The position numbers and the translations under genes are program-made. A stretch of 39,933 nt of DNA from Lacrimispora celerecrescens (GTDB lineage Bacteria > Bacillota > Clostridia > Lachnospirales > Lachnospiraceae). Positions within the stretch are counted from its first letter, which is position 1. Each line of letters begins with the position of its first letter. Shown here piece by piece: positions 15,091 through 23,680 of the stretch. The stretch covers positions 1 to 39,933 of the forward strand of contig NZ_JPME01000044.1 of assembly GCF_000732605.1 (NCBI RefSeq), written 5' to 3'. Under the pieces are notes generated by a model. It had not been told where the DNA came from. It saw nothing but the letters and a program-made list of their open reading frames with translations, and did not search any database.

Positions 15091-16809
15091 ATGAAACTTT
15101 ATAGCAAATATTTCAGAAGATATAAACAGCCGTTTTTCATAGCCGTTTTGTGCGTGACGCTGGAAGCGGTCTGTGATTTGCTGGGACCTACGCTGATGTC
15201 ACATATCGTAAACAGCGGAATTGAAAAGGGCTCTCTGACAAAAGTTTATTACTGGGGCATACTGATGCTCATTGTAACTCTGATCGGTGCTTGCTTTGCC
15301 GTTGCACGAAATATATTGGCAAGCAACGTTTCTCAAAGAATGGGGGCGGATTTACGAGCAGACTTATTTGAAAAAATCATGTCTTTCTCGGAAGTAAGTG
15401 CGGATAAGGTTGAAAGCGGCTCACTCATAACCAGGATGACAAATGATACTTCTCAAATTATACAATTTGTAAATGGAATGATGCGTATTTTTCTTAAGGC
15501 CCCTGTTGTCTGTATCGGCAGCATGATACTGGCAAGCCTGCTCAATCTCCGGCTCAGTCTCATTATATATGGAGTAGTAGCTGTCGTTACCATATTAATT
15601 TACTTTAGTATGAAAATCAGCTATCCACGATTCTATCAGCTGCAAAAGGCTATGGATCAAGTGAATTCAAAGGTACAGGAATATTTGATCGGTGTCCGGC
15701 TCGTTAAAGCGTTCGGTACGTTTGGGAAGGAAACAGATAAATTTGATGAGGCCAATCAGAATTTAATGCAGAAGGGAATCGCTTCCCAGATGGTTATAAC
15801 AATTATTTCACCTCTTTTAACACTGGCTGTGGGCATCGGAACCGCTGTTGTGATTTATATTGGAAGCAGCCTGTTTACGATGAACTTAGCGAATACCGGA
15901 GATATTACGGCATTTACAATCTATATGGCACAGATACTTACCTCTCTGATTATGATAACCAATGTGTTTACCATGTTTGTCCGCACCAAAGCTTCTACGG
16001 CTCGGATCGGTGAAGTGTTTGACTGTGAAGAAGATTGTTTAAGAAACAATGAAAATAGAAAACTAAGCGGGAAAATCACCTTTGAAAATGTTACCTTTGC
16101 CTATCCAAACGGCAGTGGGGTTCCGGCAATCAAAGATCTTTCCTTCTCCGTAAACAGCGGGGAAAGCCTTGCGATTATCGGCCCCACCGGGAGCGGAAAA
16201 TCAACAATCACCTGGCTGCTTCTTCGTTTTTATGATGTGGACAGAGGAAAAATAATTCTGGACAATTACGATATAACGATGCTGGGCGCAGATGAGGTAC
16301 GAAGTAATGTAGCGGTGGTTCCCCAGAAACCAATGCTGTTTTCGGGATCAGTAGCGGATAATCTTAAATGGGGGGATAAACTCGCCGACATTGATGAACT
16401 GCGGCATGCAGCGGAAAAAGCACAGGCGGATTTTATCATGCAGATGCCTGATGGCTATGACAGTATTCTTGGAAGCGATGGAGTTAATTTATCCGGAGGA
16501 CAGAAGCAGCGTCTTTCCATTGCCAGGGGGATACTGAAAAAAGCTTCTATACTGATTTTAGATGACGCAACCAGTGCCCTTGATGCCGTTACGGAGTCAA
16601 AGGTACGGGAAGGTCTTAAGAATAAAGAGTTTAATCAGACTCTGATTATGATCACACAGCGCTGCGGAACAGCTATGTCGGCGGATAAGATTCTGGTAAT
16701 GGAGAATGGAAGGAACGTGGGATTTGGCACACATGAAGAATTAATGGAGTCCTGTGAAGTCTACCAGGATATCTATCACACGCAGATTGAAAGCGGTAGG
16801 GAGGCATAA
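15091..16809 (+). CDS. ABC exporter half, degenerate-site subunit
   Basis: The 572-residue type IV ABC exporter half has six membrane helices (residues about 15-300) and a C-terminal ATPase domain with Walker A GPTGSGKST and signature LSGGQKQR. The Walker B end is LDDATSALD, with Asp in place of the catalytic Glu, and the switch His is replaced by Gln (MITQRC). Both changes mark the non-hydrolysing site of heterodimeric exporters such as TM287/288, BmrCD and LmrCD. I chose ATG 15091 (GAGGAG upstream); the longer frame starts before the promoter -10. Its partner follows after 3 bp. The cargo is unknown; multidrug or peptide export is usual. Confidence 0.87.
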   Translation: MKLYSKYFRRYKQPFFIAVLCVTLEAVCDLLGPTLMSHIVNSGIEKGSLTKVYYWGILMLIVTLIGACFAVARNILASNVSQRMGADLRADLFEKIMSFSEVSADKVESGSLITRMTNDTSQIIQFVNGMMRIFLKAPVVCIGSMILASLLNLRLSLIIYGVVAVVTILIYFSMKISYPRFYQLQKAMDQVNSKVQEYLIGVRLVKAFGTFGKETDKFDEANQNLMQKGIASQMVITIISPLLTLAVGIGTAVVIYIGSSLFTMNLANTGDITAFTIYMAQILTSLIMITNVFTMFVRTKASTARIGEVFDCEEDCLRNNENRKLSGKITFENVTFAYPNGSGVPAIKDLSFSVNSGESLAIIGPTGSGKSTITWLLLRFYDVDRGKIILDNYDITMLGADEVRSNVAVVPQKPMLFSGSVADNLKWGDKLADIDELRHAAEKAQADFIMQMPDGYDSILGSDGVNLSGGQKQRLSIARGILKKASILILDDATSALDAVTESKVREGLKNKEFNQTLIMITQRCGTAMSADKILVMENGRNVGFGTHEELMESCEVYQDIYHTQIESGREA

Positions 16810-16812
16810 CGT

Positions 16813-18651
16813 ATGGCAGAAAAATACAGTCAGCAACAGCCAAAAGTACCGTCGATGGGGCAGCGGTTTGGGCACGGAAGAGATCGTTTCGCCCCAACTG
16901 CAAAACCACGAAATGCAAAAGGAACGTTGATTCGGATTGTTAAAATCTATATGCGGTGGGGGAAGACCATATTTGCAGCAATCTTTTTGACCGTCATCTC
17001 TTCTTTGATATCAGTATCGATTCCATATTATGTGGGTAAGGCATTCAATACCTTTGATATCACGAATCGGAGTGTGGACTCCGGCAAGCTGGTTTCACTT
17101 CTTGCAATCATATTAAGCTTCTATCTGTCCAACTGGCTGCTTAATTTATTAAACGGAGTCATGATGCTGCGCGTCTCCCAGAAGCTGGTTTTCACGCTTC
17201 GTACTGAATTTTTTGAGAAAATGCAGAAACTTCCCCTTGGATTTTATGATACACGGTCTCATGGAGATACCATGAGCAGAATTACAAATGACGTGGATAA
17301 TATCAGTTCTACCATAGCACAGACAACGACACAGCTGATCTCCAGCGTCTTAACGCTTGTGGGTTCTTTGGCTATCATGATTCGTTTGAATCTGCCCCTT
17401 ACCTTTGTGGTTTTGCTGTGCGTGCCGCTGGTTTCTTTATTAACAAAAACGATTGCAACCAAAAGCCGTGCTTACTTTTTGGCACAGCAGAGAAGCCTTG
17501 GAGCACTAAACGGTGTCATCGAAGAGAATATTCTTGGTTTAAAAATGGTAAAGGCCTTTGACAGACAAGAAGATGTCATTTTGCAGTTTAAAGAAATCAA
17601 CGAACACTTATGTGAAAGCAGCAGCAAAGCCCAGGTTTGGTCAGGGTATATGATGCCGTTAATGAATGTCATTAATAATTTTGTATTTGCTGTGGTTGCG
17701 ATCTTAGGTGGTATTCTATCAGTAAGCTATGGCCTGAAGGTAGGTACCGTTGTGAGCTTTTTGAGTTATTCAAAGCATTTTGCACAACCGCTGAATTCGG
17801 TGGCAGGTATGTTTAATACGATACAATCTGCACTGGCTGGAGCCGAGCGGGTTTTCGAAATATTGGATTATGAGGAAGAAACCGAAGATCATATCGATGC
17901 AGTGGAAATGCAGCATCCAGTTGGAGAAGTTTCCTTTCATAATGTGTGTTTTTCTTATGACAAAACAAAGCCGATTCTAAAAGATGTAAGTTTTCATGTA
18001 AATCCTGGTGAGGTCATTGCATTAGTCGGAGAAACCGGTGCCGGTAAAACAACGATTGTCAATCTGTTAACACGGTTTTATGATGCGGACAGCGGTGAAA
18101 TCATGATTGATAAAGTACCAATCACTCATATCAAACGGGACAGTTTAAGAAGATGCTTCTCCGTTGTGCTTCAGGATACCAGCCTGTTCAGTGGTACGAT
18201 CATGGATAATATCCGTTACTCTAAGAACGATGCCACGGAGGAAGAAGTGATTCAAGCGGCGAGAATTGCCCATGCCCATGACTTTATTGATAAACTTCCA
18301 AAAGGTTATGCCACGAATGTCTCCGCCGCCACAGATAATTTAAGCCAGGGACAGAGACAGCTGATATCCATTGCAAGAGCAGTTCTTTGTGACTGCCCGA
18401 TTTTAATCCTTGATGAAGCAACAAGCAGTGTTGATACTAAGACGGAGAAAGAGATACAAAAGGCTTTGGTCAGTCTCATGCAGAACCGGACCAGCTTTTT
18501 GATCGCCCACCGTCTTTCAACTATCCGCGATGCGGACCACATTATGGTAATTGGTGACGGGCAGATATTGGAAAGCGGGAATCACCAAAGCCTGATGAAC
18601 GAGCACGGTCGGTATTACGAAATGGTTATGAGTCAGATGGGTAAGCTATGA
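16813..18651 (+). CDS. ABC exporter half, catalytic subunit
   Basis: The 612-residue partner has a longer cytosolic N-terminus (about 45 residues, basic and Gln-rich), six membrane helices and an ATPase domain with Walker A GETGAGKTT, a canonical Walker B (LDEATSSVD) and the switch His (LIAHRLSTI). Its signature is LSQGQRQ, with Gln for Gly, so it supplies the altered signature to the degenerate site and the catalytic residues to the working one. This complements the neighbour exactly. The gene starts 3 bp after the first half, which suggests translational coupling. The operon ends at a bidirectional hairpin. Confidence 0.88.
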   Translation: MAEKYSQQQPKVPSMGQRFGHGRDRFAPTAKPRNAKGTLIRIVKIYMRWGKTIFAAIFLTVISSLISVSIPYYVGKAFNTFDITNRSVDSGKLVSLLAIILSFYLSNWLLNLLNGVMMLRVSQKLVFTLRTEFFEKMQKLPLGFYDTRSHGDTMSRITNDVDNISSTIAQTTTQLISSVLTLVGSLAIMIRLNLPLTFVVLLCVPLVSLLTKTIATKSRAYFLAQQRSLGALNGVIEENILGLKMVKAFDRQEDVILQFKEINEHLCESSSKAQVWSGYMMPLMNVINNFVFAVVAILGGILSVSYGLKVGTVVSFLSYSKHFAQPLNSVAGMFNTIQSALAGAERVFEILDYEEETEDHIDAVEMQHPVGEVSFHNVCFSYDKTKPILKDVSFHVNPGEVIALVGETGAGKTTIVNLLTRFYDADSGEIMIDKVPITHIKRDSLRRCFSVVLQDTSLFSGTIMDNIRYSKNDATEEEVIQAARIAHAHDFIDKLPKGYATNVSAATDNLSQGQRQLISIARAVLCDCPILILDEATSSVDTKTEKEIQKALVSLMQNRTSFLIAHRLSTIRDADHIMVIGDGQILESGNHQSLMNEHGRYYEMVMSQMGKL

Positions 18652-18677
18652 GATAATAGAAACAGATAATAAAACGG

Positions 18678-18703
18678 CCCTGATTAACTTAGGTTAATCA
18701 GGG
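18678..18703. terminator. Bidirectional terminator between the exporter and AraC genes
   Basis: A perfect 11-bp stem CCCTGATTAAC / GTTAATCAGGG with a TTAG loop, T's on the right and A's on the left. The AraC stop codon lies inside it. Confidence 0.8.
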
Positions 18704-19587
18704 TTTTCCCTATCAATAAGTTTTGCTTGAATGTATTCGCTGGGAGTCAGCATCGTATACTTTTTAAAAACAGTAGAGAAATAGCTGCTGGTATTAAATT
18801 TCAACTGCATGGCCACCTCTGTTACAGGAATATTTTTGAGAAGCAGTCCTTTTGAACAGTTGATTTTTTTCTTATTGATATAATTTCGCGGTGAGATGCC
18901 TACGATCCGCCTGAATTTCTGCTTAAACTGCGAGACGGACAGATTACAGATTCCAGCCAGGGTATGCAGTGATAATTCTTCCGTGACGTGCTCCTCGATA
19001 TACCGGACGGCTGCTTCGATATCATGGGTCAGATAATACCGGTCCTCTTTGGAGGCCGCGATCATTAACTGGAAGAAGATAATCAGAAACCCGGCAATCA
19101 GCAGTTGGTTTCCATTGGACAAGGCCAGCTCGAAGGCTTTTTCAATCAGAGGGCGGGTTTCCTTGATATCCGTGGATATAATATGCCTATTTATGCTTTT
19201 CAAATCACGGATTAGTTGTTTTGCAGTTTCCTCATTTAAAAATAATAAGTTTTTCGGATCACTGATATCGACTTGGAGCCAGTATTGCTCGCTCAAGGAA
19301 ATGGGAACTTCGTTTGTGCTGTGAACTTCGTCAGGAAAAGAGATAAAAACATTTCCACCGGAGACTTCATATTCGGATTCCTTTGTAAAGAAGGAGATGC
19401 TTCCTTTGGATATAAAAGTAAATTCAATCACATTTTCATGATAGTGGGGTAAAAGAGGAAAGGTCGCGTTGTGGATATTATGCGTGGCAAACAGCCGTAT
19501 ACCTGGTATGTTCAATTCCTGGTGTGTCAGGACGATACGGTCTTCTGAACAGAAATATTCGTCACACAAGTTAATCGGTGAATCCAT
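18694..19587 (-). CDS. AraC-family regulator with cupin sensor domain
   Basis: The 297-residue protein has an N-terminal cupin-like sensor (LLPHYHENVIEFTFISKGSI, His-rich metal or sugar pocket) and a C-terminal double helix-turn-helix (LAGICNLSVSQFKQKF, then SSYFSTVFKKYTMLTPSEY). Start at 19587 has GGGAGG upstream; eight more codons are open but carry that site. It is convergent with the ABC exporter, so control of the exporter is only a guess. Its own upstream region is AT-rich with no gene on the other side, and I see no sugar-use genes next to it. Confidence 0.83.
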   Translation of the reverse strand: MDSPINLCDEYFCSEDRIVLTHQELNIPGIRLFATHNIHNATFPLLPHYHENVIEFTFISKGSISFFTKESEYEVSGGNVFISFPDEVHSTNEVPISLSEQYWLQVDISDPKNLLFLNEETAKQLIRDLKSINRHIISTDIKETRPLIEKAFELALSNGNQLLIAGFLIIFFQLMIAASKEDRYYLTHDIEAAVRYIEEHVTEELSLHTLAGICNLSVSQFKQKFRRIVGISPRNYINKKKINCSKGLLLKNIPVTEVAMQLKFNTSSYFSTVFKKYTMLTPSEYIQAKLIDRENPD

Positions 19588-19698
19588 GGCTTTACCTCCC
19601 TGAGATTTCAAAATTGTACAGTATTCAAATTAAATTGTAATATAAAATTGCAATTGTTTCAATACCAATATAGAAAGATGTGAATCTAATAAAAGAAC

Positions 19699-19740
19699 GA
19701 GCCGCAGCAGCATAGATTTACCTCCATGCTGCTGCGGCTC
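19699..19740. repeat. 15-bp perfect inverted repeat
   Basis: GAGCCGCAGCAGCAT / ATGCTGCTGCGGCTC with a 12-nt loop in otherwise AT-rich DNA. Read on the minus strand the loop contains GGAGG and the stem is followed by a T-rich stretch (GTTCTTTTATT), so it would act best as a minus-strand terminator for whatever lies at 19741-19950. On the plus strand no T run follows. Confidence 0.5.
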
Positions 19741-19778
19741 TAACCAACGGCAAGTTTTTGTATTATTAGAATGCTTAA

Positions 19779-19948
19779 TTGTAAAAACCGGTATGTCCTG
19801 ATATAATGGATTGACCAGAAAGGATCCATCGTATTTGCGTTTGTGAGATTATAGAGAATGAGAAAATGAATTAGGAGAGAAACATAATCTATAAAGAAAA
19901 TTTTAAATGCTGTTTTCTTGTACATAAGTATAAGAAGCAGCATTTTTT
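19779..19948 (+). ncRNA. Possible small RNA with promoter and terminator
   Basis: TTGTAA (19779-19784), a 17-bp spacer and TATAAT (19802-19807) form a good promoter. About 100-130 nt later a hairpin AAATGCTG / CAGCATTT (19905-19912 / 19938-19945) ends in six T's. The transcript between has no convincing reading frame and can form AGATTAT / ATAATCT. It is not a class I recognise, and the evidence is only the promoter-terminator pair. Confidence 0.3.
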
Positions 19949-19959
19949 CCTTGCGCTAG

Positions 19960-20214
19960 ACGATCAAACCGGCTGAAAAGACAGATTATGGTCTTTTAGG
20001 TCAATTCCTTAAGGACTGCTTCGACATGAACCCGAACATATTGGGAACAGAAAAAGTCCAATTTATAACATCAATGTCCGCTCCTTATTGGATACAGTTA
20101 TATTTATATTAGGTAATTGGGCGAAAGCGTGTAATTATTCAGCAGAATGATGGCTGGATATATGCCCTGTTACCCTATAATGAGCTTGCGCTGAAGTGTC
20201 GATTATTTATATAA
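19960..20214 (+). pseudogene. Unrecognised broken reading frame
   Basis: The frame reads as protein for 84 codons, with one internal TAG at 20110. It has varied, globular-looking composition (KTDYGLLGQFLKDCFDMNPN, then NDGWIYALLPYNELALK), no start codon near its beginning and no ribosome binding site. I do not recognise the family. It is probably a remnant of a decayed gene in this eroding stretch. Confidence 0.3.
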
Positions 20215-20238
20215 TGCGAAACATAAGGAAGATAACAC

Positions 20239-20586
20239 ATGTCAAATTTATTTCCAGAGCCGATTAGCAGCCTTCCAGAAGCAGAAATGCCTTTTTCCAA
20301 TTATCAAGCATATCTTTCTCAAGGAGAGGAACACCAAATTATTTTTATACAATTTAATGAGGATGTTGATTTTCCAGAACACTCGCATGAAAGTCAATGG
20401 GGTATTGTGCTTGAAGGCAAGATTGAACTAACGATAAATGGTGTTAAAAACATTTATACTAAAGGCGATAGGCACTTTATTGAAAAAGATGTGAAGCACT
20501 CCGGAAAAATATTTGCTGGCTATGCTGATATCACTTTTTTTAGTCAAAAGGATAGGTACATTACAAAGCCGAAAGTGCAAAAATAA
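20239..20586 (+). CDS. Small cupin-domain protein
   Basis: The 115-residue single-domain cupin has metal-binding motif 1 as FPEHSHESQWGIVLEGKIELTI (two His) and motif 2 around GDRHFIEKDVKHSG (His). The Glu of motif 1 is not in its usual place. Such proteins bind small ligands or act in sugar and amino-acid metabolism; no function can be given. The AGGAAGATAA before the ATG is a fair ribosome binding site. The gene is AT-rich like its neighbours and stands alone, followed by a nested hairpin at 20594-20630 (GCGTAG/CTACGC, GGTTAT/ATAACC). Confidence 0.7.
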   Translation: MSNLFPEPISSLPEAEMPFSNYQAYLSQGEEHQIIFIQFNEDVDFPEHSHESQWGIVLEGKIELTINGVKNIYTKGDRHFIEKDVKHSGKIFAGYADITFFSQKDRYITKPKVQK

Positions 20587-20742
20587 GCAACTTGCGTAGA
20601 TGCTGGTTATGAGCATAACCCTTGCTACGCTAAATTAGCATTTAACGTATTAATGTACATTGGAAATTTAATATTGATAGTTAGTAATTTTGGTGTTATT
20701 CTACTCATAAATATTTATTTCAAAATTATTGGGGGAGTCGAA

Positions 20743-21102
20743 ATGAAAGTGGGAGAAGTATGTTTATTGACAAATGATGTTATCCGATTATCAAATTTTT
20801 ATAAAATATTATTTGATATCGATAATGGCAGTGATGATAATAATCATCAATTTATCATATCGGAGGATACAACACTGACTGTTTATAATGACGGGATAGA
20901 GCGAGAAGCGAACCTACATAACATCTGTATTGCTTTTACAGTCGATGATGTAGATGTAGAGTTTAAGAGATTAAAAGCACTTGGTATCCAGATTATTGAA
21001 CCCCCCACCGTAAGACCGTGGGGTGCAAAGAATATGAGCTTTTTAGACCCCGATAATAACTTGATAATTTTTAGGTGTTTTCCTCCAAAAATAGAACAAT
21101 AA
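20743..21102 (+). CDS. VOC (glyoxalase/bleomycin-resistance fold) protein
   Basis: The 119-residue protein has the beta-alpha-beta-beta-beta pattern of the vicinal oxygen chelate superfamily: an opening EVCLLTNDVIRLSNFYKILF and a closing PWGAKNMSFLDPDNNLIIF, where the DPDNN loop is diagnostic. The ATG at 20743 has GGGGGAG upstream; thirty extra upstream codons are hydrophobic and AT-rich and probably not translated. Family members include glyoxalases, dioxygenases and antibiotic-binding proteins. The substrate cannot be read from the sequence. Confidence 0.75.
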   Translation: MKVGEVCLLTNDVIRLSNFYKILFDIDNGSDDNNHQFIISEDTTLTVYNDGIEREANLHNICIAFTVDDVDVEFKRLKALGIQIIEPPTVRPWGAKNMSFLDPDNNLIIFRCFPPKIEQ

Positions 21103-21109
21103 GCAAACT

Positions 21110-21139
21110 AACTATCAGTTATTAAGCTGGTAGTTTTTT
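21110..21139 (+). terminator. Terminator after the VOC gene
   Basis: AACTATCAG / CTGGTAGTT (one G-U), 8-nt loop, then a T run. Confidence 0.65.
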
Positions 21140-21269
21140 ATTGTAGTAAATCCAGAAAATCAGAATTTACTGGGCTTTACCGGGGCAAAGAGCAAAATCA
21201 CGCCGCTGGGTTGTGGCGGTTGTAGTCGGCCCGTAACATTTTAAATCCTAAAACTGGAGGGATATATAA

Positions 21270-21884
21270 ATGAAAAATTTTGATGTAAAAAGTTTAGTAG
21301 CGGGGGTCATCATAGGAACGCTGGGGATAACGACCGTATTTGCGGCAACGGGTATTAAGTCCGTGATTTTGAGCAATACGAAAGTTACGCTTAACGGAGA
21401 TTCTTTACCACTTAGTAAATCCTTAATTTCGGTTACAATGGATAATGAGCAAAACGCGATTTTGTATGTCCCGGCAAATGAATTGCTTGAAAAGCTCGGA
21501 TATACAGTAAATTATAACGGCGTAAAAAATACGGTTGATTTAATTCCCGGTAACAACAGTTCGCATGAAGTTAATGGCGACATCATATCCGAAGGGAATG
21601 TCGTTATGAATTTAACCAATAATACCAACCAAATGAATATAGCTGAATCTGGCTCATTCGAAGCGGAAAATAATCAAACATTAACCTTAAATGTTACCTC
21701 GGATATTAAGGGTGGGTCGGTAGATCTATTCTTATTTGACCCGAATGGTAAAGAACAGCGCATTACAATCGGCTCCGCTAACATAACTAAAGAGATAGCT
21801 TTGAAAAAAGGAGTTTGGCAGTATAATTGTTCCGGTGTATTCAAAGATGGCGGGAACGTAAAGATTGTAGGTATAATCAAATAG
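21270..21884 (+). CDS. Exported stalk-domain protein (copper amine oxidase N-like)
   Basis: The 204-residue protein starts with a signal peptide (basic MKNFDVK, then LVAGVIIGTLGITTVFAATG, with cleavage likely after AFA/AAT around residue 27). Residues 28-95 look like the stalk domain found in many clostridial surface proteins (VTLNGDSLPL, YVPANELLEKLGYTV, NTVDLIPG). The C-terminal 100 residues form a beta-rich segment (VDLFLFDPNGKEQRITIG...GVWQYNCSGVFKDGGNVKIVG) reminiscent of pre-peptidase C-terminal or lipoprotein beta-sandwich domains. CTGGAGGG is the ribosome binding site. It is probably secreted or cell-wall associated; the role is unknown. Confidence 0.7.
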   Translation: MKNFDVKSLVAGVIIGTLGITTVFAATGIKSVILSNTKVTLNGDSLPLSKSLISVTMDNEQNAILYVPANELLEKLGYTVNYNGVKNTVDLIPGNNSSHEVNGDIISEGNVVMNLTNNTNQMNIAESGSFEAENNQTLTLNVTSDIKGGSVDLFLFDPNGKEQRITIGSANITKEIALKKGVWQYNCSGVFKDGGNVKIVGIIK

Positions 21885-22070
21885 AAAGTCAAGATAGACA
21901 ATAAGTAAATAGGATACTCTATCAAAAGTATCCATGAGATTTTATCTCCACGTCAAATTCTAGTTTGCCAATTGGGGAAATATCAATTTAATAATGTTGA
22001 TCACAAACTACTAACTAACAGTATGAACCGCTCCCTGTCAAGAAAACTGGAATTTGAAGGAGAAATATTA

Positions 22071-22445
22071 ATGGACATAAATCAATTTGTAATTCAGTAT
22101 TGGGATCATATTGCTGCTCAAAACGAAAAAGAATTGAAAAAGTACTTTCACGAAAATGCTTGTATCCGTTGGCATAATACAAATGAGCAATTTAATGTTA
22201 GCGAGTTCTTGCGTGTCAACTGTGACTATCCTGGAAGTTGGAGTGGCGAAGTTGAACGAATAGAACACATCGGAAATACTATTATTACCGCTACTCATGT
22301 TTGGTCAGAAGAAAAGTCTTTTCATGTGACTTCTTTTTTAAAAATGGCAGAAGAGAAAATAAAGGGATTGGACGAATACTGGGGTGATGATGATTCAGCC
22401 CCTCAATGGCGAATAGAAAAAAATATAGGCAAGCCTATCCGATAA
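22071..22445 (+). CDS. NTF2-like (SnoaL/DUF4440-type) protein
   Basis: The 124-residue protein has the cone-shaped NTF2 fold pattern: a starting helix (FVIQYWDHIAAQNEKELKKYF), ENACIRWHNTNEQFNVSEFLR, then antiparallel strands ending in KIKGLDEYWGDDD and PQWR. The ATG at 22071 has GAAGGAG upstream and begins the fold; thirty-three further open codons upstream look untranslated. Such proteins act as small hydrolases, isomerases or ligand binders. No partner is evident. Confidence 0.68.
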   Translation: MDINQFVIQYWDHIAAQNEKELKKYFHENACIRWHNTNEQFNVSEFLRVNCDYPGSWSGEVERIEHIGNTIITATHVWSEEKSFHVTSFLKMAEEKIKGLDEYWGDDDSAPQWRIEKNIGKPIR

Positions 22446-22855
22446 TTTCCAATTTATCGGGCGGTTTTGAACGCAGGCTGATGGTGGACTTAATAGTAGG
22501 AGTATAATCTTAAGCAATATCTAAGATGCCATACCTTCGGAAATAAACAGTCCTGGCATTGCTCACTTAGCTTTTGAAGTGGACGATGTAGAATCTACGT
22601 TGGGGAAAATTATCGATGCTGGAGGAAGCAGTGTTGGAGAGTTGGTTACTGCGGCCTACCTGGGGGATCTGAAGGCTGTTTTTATATGCACAAGACCAGG
22701 AAGGCAATACCATTGAATTGCATAGTAGGAGAAAAGTAAAAGACTAAGTGTAGGTGACTTCTGCATACTATATGTATAGAGCGGAATTGGTTCAACAATT
22801 ATAACTGTAGATTATAATATTTTATGCAGCAATGTGGTGAAAAGAGGAGAGAGTT
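22446..22855 (+). pseudogene. VOC-family pseudogene and surrounding spacer
   Basis: Between about 22545 and 22735 the DNA reads as the C-terminal half of a VOC protein: SPGIAHLAFEVDDVEST, then GGSSVGELVTAAYLGDLKAVF. At about 22681-22685 the frame slips and continues as YAQDQEGNTIELHSR, the expected family ending. No start codon is attached and a stop lies just upstream. It is a remnant with a frameshift and a lost N-terminus. The rest of the spacer has no gene; ATTATAATATT at about 22811-22821 may be the -10 region of the next gene. Confidence 0.65.
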
Positions 22856-23533
22856 TTGACGAATAGCAGCGTTAAAAAAGAGGCAGGCTGGAAGTATTTA
22901 TTGCTTTCGATAGGAGCGTTTTTGGGGATTTCATTAGAAGCTGTACATGCTTTTGGTTGGGAACCCATTCTTTATGGAGGAATAACCTTTCAGGAATATG
23001 CAACGTGGCAAGCCGTTTTACATTGGGTCATTACCTATTTTACCTGGGCTGTTGCGGGCTATTTGCTTATACGCACTGCAAAATACAGATTGGAATTTGA
23101 CATATGGGCAAAAGGAGAAAAAATGAGACTGTGGCAACTCCTTGCCGTATTGTTTGGTATTATATTATCTGCGACAATTAGTTATTTTTCTTGGGATGGA
23201 TTCAAGGTTATAAAAGAATTTACTAATTTAGGCTTGGTAAAATTTTTTTTCCAATACATCTACTACATGGTTGAAACCGCAATGTTTTTGTTGATTATTG
23301 TCTTTGGGCAAAAGGCATTGGAAATATGGACAAAAAACCGGAATGTGCCTTGGGGCGGTATCATTTGTGGATTGACTTGGGGGATAGTGCATTTAGTTAG
23401 CAGGGGTATTTTTGATATTGAAAACGGTGTGCTTGGCGCAATATTAGGATTTATGTTTGGAGCAGCGTATTTATTGACAAACAGAGATATTAAAAAGTCT
23501 TGGCTCATCTTATATTTAATGTTTGCATTGTAA
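22856..23533 (+). CDS. Multi-pass membrane protein, possibly CPBP-like
   Basis: The 225-residue hydrophobic protein has six to seven membrane segments. The C-terminal third (GLTWGIVHLVSRGIF, then GVLGAILGFMFGAAYLLTNRDIKKSWLI) resembles the last conserved blocks of the CPBP (CAAX protease and bacteriocin-processing) family, but the EExxxR catalytic block is not visible, so it may be an inactive or unrelated relative. It starts with TTG after AGAGGAGAG. AT-rich, standing alone, with no recognisable partner. Confidence 0.55.
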   Translation: MTNSSVKKEAGWKYLLLSIGAFLGISLEAVHAFGWEPILYGGITFQEYATWQAVLHWVITYFTWAVAGYLLIRTAKYRLEFDIWAKGEKMRLWQLLAVLFGIILSATISYFSWDGFKVIKEFTNLGLVKFFFQYIYYMVETAMFLLIIVFGQKALEIWTKNRNVPWGGIICGLTWGIVHLVSRGIFDIENGVLGAILGFMFGAAYLLTNRDIKKSWLILYLMFAL

Positions 23534-23614
23534 GACAACAGAGAAAATAAGCATTAAGGTAAATTGGCAAGGTTTAAGTTATTGAAGTATAAAAAACTAC
23601 TAACTATCAACATG

Positions 23615-23676
23615 ATATGCTCCTCCTTGTAGTAGACAGTTTAAATATAAAACTGTTTATACAAGGAGGAGCATAT
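23615..23676 (+). promoter_or_regulatory. Long hairpin hiding the IS orfA ribosome binding site
   Basis: ATATGCTCCTCCTTGT (23615-23630) is perfectly complementary to ACAAGGAGGAGCATAT (23661-23676), and inside it ACAGTTT / AAACTGT (23636-23642 / 23650-23656) extends the stem. The right arm contains the AAGGAGGAG used by the orfA ATG at 23681. A transcript reading in from outside would fold and block translation; one starting inside the element would lack the left arm. Confidence 0.6.
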
Positions 23677-23680
23677 TTTC

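Noticed and set aside
19740-19943. 67-codon minus-strand reading frame
   Set aside because: Low-complexity hydrophobic product without a ribosome binding site, overlapping a promoter and a terminator on the other strand.
20110-20112. In-frame TAG read as an amino acid (for example pyrrolysine)
   Set aside because: The frame has no start codon or ribosome binding site and there is no sign of pyrrolysine genes in the window.
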